NCBI GenBank assembly: GCA_944470555.2
Contig: OX104134.1
Coordinates: 72,162,678-72,226,677, forward strand
Direction of reading: 5' to 3'
DNA length: 64,000 nucleotides
Source: Heterobilharzia americana
Taxonomy: Eukaryota; Platyhelminthes; Trematoda; Strigeidida; Schistosomatidae
Shown here: positions 57,040 through 64,000 of the stretch, in pieces
Layout of the letters: each line of letters begins with the position of its first letter
How positions within the stretch are numbered: position 1 is the first letter of the stretch
Made by a program: the position numbers and the translations under genes
Notes under the pieces: generated by a model
What the model was told of the DNA's origin: nothing
Database searches by the model: none
Seen by the model: only the letters and a program-made list of their open reading frames with translations

Positions 57040-57775
57040 CCTTATTGGTCGTAGAAAATAGACAAAAGTGAAGTCGGTAACCTACTACTAACAAACGCCA
57101 ATGCATTTCTGCAGCATCATCCGAACTGACTGGTGCGAGACGGCCGGATCCAGCTGACTCCGACAACATTAAAGAGCGACAGCAACTAAAACGTAAACTG
57201 ACCAAATGTCTTTGCATTGATTGCCAGCAGTGGTGGGAGACGAAAGTGGCAGAGATGGAGAAGACATCTGAGTTCCCTGGGACCCGGCAACTAGTTAGGC
57301 TTATTAAGGATACCTGTATGAAGATGATGGTGAGTGAAACCATCACCGACAAGGATGCGACTCTGACAACCTCTCAGAATAGCCAGGTAGAACGTTGGGC
57401 GAAACACTTTGAAGGACAGTTCAATTGGCCTACAACAGTGATTCAGTTGCTGAACATCCAGACTGAACTTGAATGGGATATAGATGTCGGTTCACCAACT
57501 CTCCTTGAAGTCAAGAAGGCTGTTTCGAATCTGCAATGGTGCAAAGCAGCAGAACCTGACGGTTTGCCACCCGAAGTTTATGAGGATGGAGATTAGAAAA
57601 TCCTGCTTAAAGTGATGGAGGTACTAGATACTGCATAAGAATCAAAGGAAGTCCCATCAGACTGGTCTACTTAACTGACTATCCCATTCTATAAAACGAG
57701 ACAGAAATCTCCTTGTGATAACCCCTAGAGAATCAGCTTGACTAATACTGTTATGATGTGGAGTTGTGAGGACGA
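57040..57775 (+). mobile_element. RTE-A family fragment (linker and N-terminal RT), diverged
   Basis: The plus-strand ORF at 57246-57596 reads MEKTSEFPGTRQLVRLIKD, KMMVSETITDKDATL, VERWAKHFEGQFNWP and EPDGLPPEVYEDGD. This is the same region as in the intact RTE-A but is clearly diverged. The upstream 150 bases encode the end of the endonuclease-RT linker (KLTKCLCIDCQQWWE). Decay increases after 57600 and recognisable RT ends near 57775. Confidence 0.8.
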
Positions 57776-58079
57776 ACGAAGACACTTAACAATTGATAGT
57801 CGAGGGTTGAGAGGATTGAATCCGAGTGATTTGCAAAGAAAAATCAAAAGAACGGAAATCAGATGAGTTTATAGTATCTCGGACTGAAAATATTTATCAG
57901 TGAAAACGGACCCTACTAATAGAGTTTACAGTAACCTTGGAAGGCAAGAAATAATTAGTACATTTAAAGAGGCAGGAGCCAACCAGAACAATAGTGGATC
58001 GTACGAAATACAACCCATGCATGGGAAAAGAGAGTGAAACAAACCAGTTCAAATATACACAAACGGTAAGTATGGAATA

Positions 58080-58310
58080 TTAGGGATATAGGCATCCCTA
58101 ACAAATACTGTATTCAAGATTCTGGGTTTTGTAGTTATCCGAAGCCTAGTCGAAACCCTAGAACAGCAAACTCGATAAAACCAAGCAAGCTTCTGACCTA
58201 AGCGATAGTATATCGACCGGATTTTCCCCTTCTGATAGGTCCTCGAACACAAACGCTGGCGTTCAACACTTGCCAATATTTCCTTACCTGAAGGTGGCAT
58301 CCAACTCTGC
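58080..58310 (-). mobile_element. RTE-A RT fragment in opposite orientation
   Basis: The minus strand reads a decayed SLTNTVFKILG, LEQQTR, IDRIFPF-VLEHKR series. This matches ISLTNIVSKIL, REQQARENQ and CIDQIFTLRQVLEHR of the intact copy. It is flanked on both sides by plus-strand RTE-A pieces, so this copy has suffered an internal inversion or multiple insertions. Confidence 0.6.
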
Positions 58311-58444
58311 CGATTATGAGGTGTTGTAGTAGTGTCTTACTGAAGGGAGTATCAAGCAAGTATGTAACGCTAATCAAGACTGTGTACACGAACTCACACA
58401 ACTGTGTCTAAGGGTTTATAGAGAGTTTTCATACGAATTGATGA

Positions 58445-58508
58445 TAATTAGTGGTATCCACTAGGGATGCTTGCTGTCACCATTCTTGTTCAACTTCGTT
58501 ATTGTAGT
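58445..58508 (+). mobile_element. Short RTE-A RT fragment
   Basis: The plus strand encodes SGIH-GCLLSPFLFNFVI, matching SGVRQGCPLSPFLFNFII of RTE-A. It passes directly into a Penelope-like sequence at about 58509. Confidence 0.6.
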
Positions 58509-59465
58509 TGAGGATTTGGGATCACCGATATCAAGATTAATTGCAGAAGGAGTAATGCAAAGAGTGGATGGAAACTGTGGTATTGCGGTCGATCAAACCA
58601 AAACTTTGGACCCGATATGTAGATGACATGTTTGTCATCATTAAAAGAAACGAATACGAAAACACTTAAAAATTAATCAGTAACAATTTCGATGGCATCA
58701 AATAACAAACATGCATTCTTAAATGCTCTGATCACTGGAACGCATTGGTGAAAAATGGGGACTGAAATATGCAGAAAACCAATTCATATGGATCAAATCC
58801 TCAACTACAATAGCAACAAACCAAAAGCACGCAAAATCAGTTGTGTAAAAACATTGTTCACAAAAGCAAGGACACACTGTAGTGCGTCAACCTTGCGGAA
58901 CAAAGACGAAAACTATTTAGTGACTTTTTCCAGAAGAACGTCTATCCGCACAACTTCCTCAAAAGATGTTTGCGTAATTCTTCGTCAACCAAGAAGTCAT
59001 CCTCGAAAACCAACTAACGGATTGTCTTACTCAACATGAAGAAAGTCTTCAAGATCAAGACTAGACTATTGAAGCCTTTGGAATCGCTGTATCTCACATG
59101 CCAACAAAATTTCCACAGCCTCTGTTATGCAGGCCAAAAGATGCAATAACATAGGAAGACAAACCAAACATTATCTATAAAATAAACTGCAGAAACTGCG
59201 AGAAACACTGCATCCGACATAATGGTCACCCTCTTTGTATCCGCCTACATAAAATTCAACTAGCAGTGTAGGGTCATGAGATATCTTCGACCATATCAAT
59301 GCATATGGACAACTGTAGACATGAATTTGACTGGGAAAATGTGGAAATTCTGGACAGAGGAAATACAAAGAATGTCAGGTAAGTTCTAGAAGCCTAGTAC
59401 TCAGGTCAGTCAGCGAACAACAAAAATCGGCATTGATCCAATCTATCAATCAATAAAAAGCAACA
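58509..59465 (+). mobile_element. Penelope-like element 3' part
   Basis: Plus-strand order: GSPISRLIAEGVMQ (RT motif after the catalytic palm), a decayed YVDDTF area, ILNYNSNKPKARKISCVKTL and an LRNKDENYLVTF block (58755-59039), a GIY-YIG region IIYKINCRNCEKHCIRHNGH with P-LCIRLHK, then EFDWENVEILDRGNTKNVR near the C-terminus. The 5' part is replaced by RTE-A sequence. Several frameshifts and stops. Confidence 0.82.
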
Positions 59466-60649
59466 AGGTAAAAAAATTCACGTCAGCAGGAAAACCAATC
59501 AAAATAAACATGGAGACAATGACAAGAATTTGACAGAAACAATCAAGCACAAACAAGGCCATCAGGACAAGCTACTGTGTCACTTGTGGAGAAAACCCTA
59601 TAGTTCACTACTTCCCGAAGTTTGTGTTGATAATTATGTCTAGAAAGACAATGAAAGCTTCATGATTAAACCATCCACCTCAGAAAACACAACACCGTCA
59701 AACGTTCCAGGTTTGGTAGTGCATGCTAACGACATATTCACGCTTGAAGAAACGTTTATAACACACTAAAAAGCTCCACAACAAGCACTTCGTCAATTGT
59801 GAAGAAAGAAATCAACTTGATAATACAAACTGGGCTCGCAAAAGTAGGTCTCATTGAAATCATTGTTCGCAAACATATCACAGCAGTTCGTTTCAATAGT
59901 GTTGGTTGTAAGTGGCCTTACAGCAAACAATCCTCTGAAGTGATTATGTTGAAGTGCTAGGGAAGAAAGCATACTGCAATTTTATTTAAATTTGTCATAA
60001 ATATATTTCAGAGAGAAACACTAAAATCCCAGGAAATAACATCGTATAAACTTCACCTGATTTCCATAATCGTCTGTTGGGAAACGGCAAACTTTCTAAA
60101 ATCGGAAGCAAGAATGTGATGTTTGACATACAGAGTCTCATAGAACGTCGTATACGTGTGTATTAGTTGGGGCTGTCACACTAGGCAACAGAAAAGTAGG
60201 ATAACGAATTAGAAAGTAACTACAGCCTACAACAAGAATTTGAGAGAAAATAAATATTGATAAGACATTCAGAATAATAGTGATAAATAATGGAAATACT
60301 TGAGATATGGTTCGCACAGGACATGGAGGTTATGAGTACAAGTATGTATGCCAATTTGAATGCACACAAGCATTGGTACTGATTCCGGCTAAAAATGTGT
60401 GGAAGAGTCAACTAACGTTCAAACCAACTTAGTGTGAATGTTGAAATCTGCAGTTACCTCACGAAAATAGCTTTTTAAAAGACGGGTCATTCAGTGGTGA
60501 ATTTTGCTTCAGTCACCCTCTATCGCGTTTTGTTTCATCAAAATATACCATTTTTAACGGACTCATTCAAATTCCCAATGAAAAGTATGCGGAAGGAAAA
60601 TGATTACAAAAGTTAATAATTGGAAGTTGTTTATCACCGGCAAACTTAC
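59466..60649. other. No gene recognised
   Basis: AT-rich sequence with no identifiable exon; presumably intron of the minus-strand gene whose exon lies at 60650-61069. Confidence 0.4.
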
Positions 60650-61069
60650 ATACAAACGGGATATTCAATATAGCCAATACCATGTAAAGATTCAGGACCA
60701 AGAGGAGCACACCGAGGGTAAGACGTAGCACAAGTTAAGTGTTTAGCCCAATTAACACATCTCCATGATGCACTCGATGCATCAACAATATCCATGACAA
60801 TATTTGACCTTGTACTAGAGAAATCTGAACTATTTGAATCACTAAAGTTGACAACAGGTTGAGATGAGTACTTTAAAATCGATGATAACAATAATCGATC
60901 CCAACCGTCAAACAAATTTTCAATAGCATGGTTACTAGGCTCACTAGAATATATGCGAGATCGAGAAATTAAGTAGGGTTCCTTATATTCATTGGCAATA
61001 TTTTCTATGAATGAATAGCATACGAAGGATTTAGGCATTACGGATGAGTAGGACTGACAATAAGAATGT
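60650..61069 (-). CDS. Internal exon with a Frizzled-CRD-like cysteine pattern
   Basis: The 420-nt exon is bounded by a strong acceptor ('ttttctcattcttatttccag') and a GTAAGT donor, and is open throughout in one frame. It reads HSYCQSYSSVMPKSFVC, then FIENIANEY, a long low-complexity Ser/Asn segment (about residues 60-95), and SWRCVNWAKHLTCATSYPRC, ending IGYIEYPVC. The C-x(8-11)-C start, then C...C...PxC and a later PxC, resembles the Wnt-binding cysteine-rich domain of Frizzled/ROR/MuSK-type receptors, here with a long loop insertion. If correct it is extracellular. The remaining cysteines would lie on downstream exons that were not found. Other cysteine-rich extracellular families are possible. 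Confidence 0.5.
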
Positions 61070-64000
61070 CTGGAAATAAGAATGAGAAAAAGTCAAGTAG
61101 AAATGTGTTTATTGTGAATAAAATCAGTTAAGTTGCAAAACAATATCATTAAACCATTGTGCTGGTGAACTGACTCTTGAAGGCATTTCACCAATGTCAC
61201 AGTTTATGAGCAAAGATATTTCAGTCAAATTGGGCATTTTGATGATATAGAGATGAAGACACAGTTTTCAGGAAATCCTTAATAACTTTGTCATTCTTGA
61301 AATAAACTATGATCACAGATCTGCCATAGTAATAAGTGCAGTATTAATTCAGGTGTTAAATGGTTCAGTGATGGATGTCAGACCACACCTCAAAACGAAT
61401 GAGCATATATAATAAAAATATGAGTATATTAAACTTGCTAAGATTGATTTTATGTAACCACTACATGTTCGGAAAAGCGTAGTGATCGTAGAAATAACGA
61501 GATAACAAATTGTATATCCTAGAAAGTTTGATGTTCCGGTCTAAAAGCTTTCGATACTTTTTAGGCGTGTGTATTAACGATATTTCGTTTTCCTACTGCT
61601 GAATGGTATATATGCTGCTAGGCACTAATTACACACGTAAGTACTTACTCCTGAAATAAGCTAACTTCACAGAGAGAAATATATTTGTTCTGGCTGCTTG
61701 TAAAGAAAAACAATTGATGAAAAGCGATAAATCTACTGATTGGTGTCCAACTACGTGTCACTCAGTAGAATATCTCAGTTCACATTACTACATCAAATGT
61801 CAAACTCAGTGGTTTCTATCAAAAAACAGTGTTGACAACAAGGCTAGTTCTTTACAAAGACTACTTTGCCATTTTTGTTTGTGTATTAAATAAGGTAGGT
61901 GACAGAATAATGTTTCACCTTATTATTATTATTATTATTATCGTATGAGCGATTCTTATATTTCAGCTATGCAAGAATTGAGCTGACAATTATAACTTTT
62001 ATACATGTATTTGACCTTTCACATTTGATAAACATAAGACCATGAAAAGATAAATTTTCAATAGCAGACACCTGACATTTGTCTAGACTTTATTTATAGG
62101 GTGAACTATTTATTTTTTGAGCTGTGCTAACGATAAGCTCTGGAACAACCTTTGATGAGGTAGTTCTTCTCAATCTGAATCTGGTTAGAGCACGGTTTAT
62201 CACGACCTCACATGATTTGACCTTCAAGGGAGCCAAATGCTGACACAGATCATAAGTAAATATCATCACACGACAAGTGCATTCCGATTACTTCATAAAT
62301 AGAGGCGCATATAATGAGATTTTTAAACTATACGTGATAATGATTGAAGGAAGAATAAAAAACTGAAATTTTCATACTCTTTGGCATTAAGTGATCCTGA
62401 GTTCTGTTACTTTTAACTAATAAACACTAGTTTACACTTTGAATTACTGATGAACTGAGATATAACCGAAGTTCTCAGCTAATAATGAAACGATCAGGAA
62501 CATCGGTCTCCTTTTCATACAAAGATATAAATGAAACTCCATTACTTTATAACCCTGAAGCTTTTTTCCATCGAAATCTTTTATATAAGAAAGTTTGGTA
62601 GCAGATATCAGTGACCAACAATTTGAGTGACAAATATATGTTGTTTCGGATGCCTGCTTAGATCCATGGGTGATTCACATTGCCTGATTTAGTCAATGAG
62701 GCTTCATAACGATTAGCTTAGGCATTGAGGTTATTCTTGCAAGTCTGTGAGTATAAGAACAGCACTGAGTCCAAAGACAGAAAGCAGAATCCTGACCGGG
62801 ACATGATAGATGAGTACCGACAAGCACGAACATGGGTTCAGGGTTTTCAGTCGAGTGACTAGTAACATCCAGCACCAAAGTGTTCACCTATTTTAACAAT
62901 ATTCACATTGGTGTAGGAAGTTGAATATTTAATTAGCAGATGTGTGAAGCTAAGCATCATCATCAGTACAATCTTATCTTATTAGTGACACTGATGGTCA
63001 ACTCACCATTTAGCAAACACATTGTTTTACATAATGAATTCATTGAGAATAAACTATACACCCTACATGGCTAAGAAACTAACAATTTAACGAAAGAAGT
63101 AATATAAACTAACCGGTCGGAAACTCCATGTTTAATAGCCAATGTTTTAGAATCTAAAATTTCAAAGTACACGGGATAAATAGTAAAGTTTCGCGAACAT
63201 TGTGTTCATTTCCCAGAGACTCAATACAGAAAAATTCTAAGTGGCGATAAAACAGATACACCGGTCAATAATATGTATTCGATAGAGAGATAATTATTTA
63301 GTACAGGAATCTGTATTAGAATACAAAAAATGTGCTTAAAAAGCAGGAACAGTAATATGCTTTGAAAAGGCCAAAACAAAAGAATATGAGATTATGTCAA
63401 TTACATTGTGATTGTTCATGTCATAAAACTCGAAGGTTTCACAGTATTTTTGATAGCTATGGTTGTAAACTACTTTCTAATTCACTGCTCATCGCTACAC
63501 CGTTTAGTTCAAAAGTTACGATGACTACACTAGAAATATATGTTTTTCCTAACAAAGTTCTTTAATTTTGTAATTCTTGAGATTGGTAATGTAGTATGAG
63601 TTGTGGTCTATACAACTTACACTTATATCTACATTAGCTTTGTTTCACATCTTTATTTTTGACTGAAGTGTGTAGAGTTAACTAGCGAAATATGAATCCC
63701 GAGACACTCAGATAGTTAAAAGTCATGACCACAGCATACATTACTCTATAGTTAAGAATTATAATCAACAGCAGAACCTTGCGCTAAGATTATCTGACTT
63801 TAACTGAAGTGAAAATTACTGTCACATGCCTGCTACTTCGAGTACATCTGACAAACAAAAATAATCTGTATGAGTCGAAGACAACAAATTACCTCAGGTG
63901 TGGAAGTGAAAGTGAAGTAGAATGAGTCATTCCAACTGTTCTGTGAATTAGAAAGCAAAAGTTATACTATTAATACTTTTATCCTTTAAGTATATACATA
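61070..64000. other. AT-rich, probably intronic; no exon recognised
   Basis: No clear exon. A minus-strand ORF at 62693-62887 has a cysteine-containing peptide but lacks convincing splice sites. A short (TTA)n array is listed separately. Confidence 0.4.
61921..61942. repeat. (TAT)n trinucleotide microsatellite
   Basis: 'tattattattattattattatc': seven uninterrupted trinucleotide units. Confidence 0.95.

Noticed and set aside
62693..62887. Cysteine-containing 64-codon minus-strand ORF as an exon of the Frizzled-like gene
   Set aside because: No convincing acceptor or donor sites bracket it and no domain is recognisable; it may be chance.
1..64000. CRISPR arrays, operons, prophage or bacterial systems
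   Set aside because: The intron-containing animal genes and eukaryotic LINE/PLE/SINE content rule out a prokaryotic context; no regularly spaced repeat array was seen.

Overview
The window looks like schistosome (digenean fluke) nuclear DNA. It is AT-rich and intron-dominated. It is packed with RTE-clade LINEs, CR1-clade (SR1-like) LINEs, Penelope-like elements and a tRNA-headed SINE, and its host genes have very short introns (30 and 43 nt). There is no bacterial-style gene organisation. Assignment to a species is not possible by eye.

Host genes are few and lie in small exons. A complete three-exon ANKRD39-like gene is on the minus strand at 7894-8882. Two adjacent REV1 exons encoding the N-terminal BRCT domain are on the plus strand at 38745-39068. 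A signal-peptide exon is on the minus strand at 44839-45221, with a possible further exon running into an assembly gap at 43842-44033. An exon with a Frizzled-CRD-like cysteine pattern is on the minus strand at 60650-61069. Two more plus-strand exon candidates (45517-45693 and 48389-48750) could not be assigned.

Layout: 0.6-4.2 kb holds fragments of one RTE family (here RTE-A). ANKRD39 follows. From 10.3 to 15.9 kb lies one copy of a ~4.2 kb segmental duplication, interrupted by a young 5'-truncated RTE-A insertion (10708-12774) whose ORF is open from the junction to its stop codon. From 17.9 to 21.6 kb a CR1-like remnant sits beside a decayed second RTE family (RTE-B). CR1-like LINEs occupy 25.9-29.3 kb. 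The second copy of the duplication, without the insertion and without a 774-bp deletion, is at 29717-33964. A Penelope-like element (36-38.1 kb) precedes the REV1 exons. From 39.4 to 44.4 kb there are RTE-A and SINE fragments, and then a fold-back Penelope-like copy (46.3-47.2 kb). A nested pair of RTE-B fragments (49.5-50.7 kb), a minus-strand Penelope-like copy (51.2-53.05 kb), a full-length RTE-B with 14-bp target-site duplications (53786-57019), and a mosaic of RTE-A and Penelope-like pieces (57.0-59.5 kb) follow. The end of the window is AT-rich, probably intron of the Frizzled-like gene.

Most coding sequences carry single-base indels, often in homopolymers. The two duplication copies also differ by many such indels, so many frame breaks here are probably sequencing or assembly errors rather than true pseudogenes.
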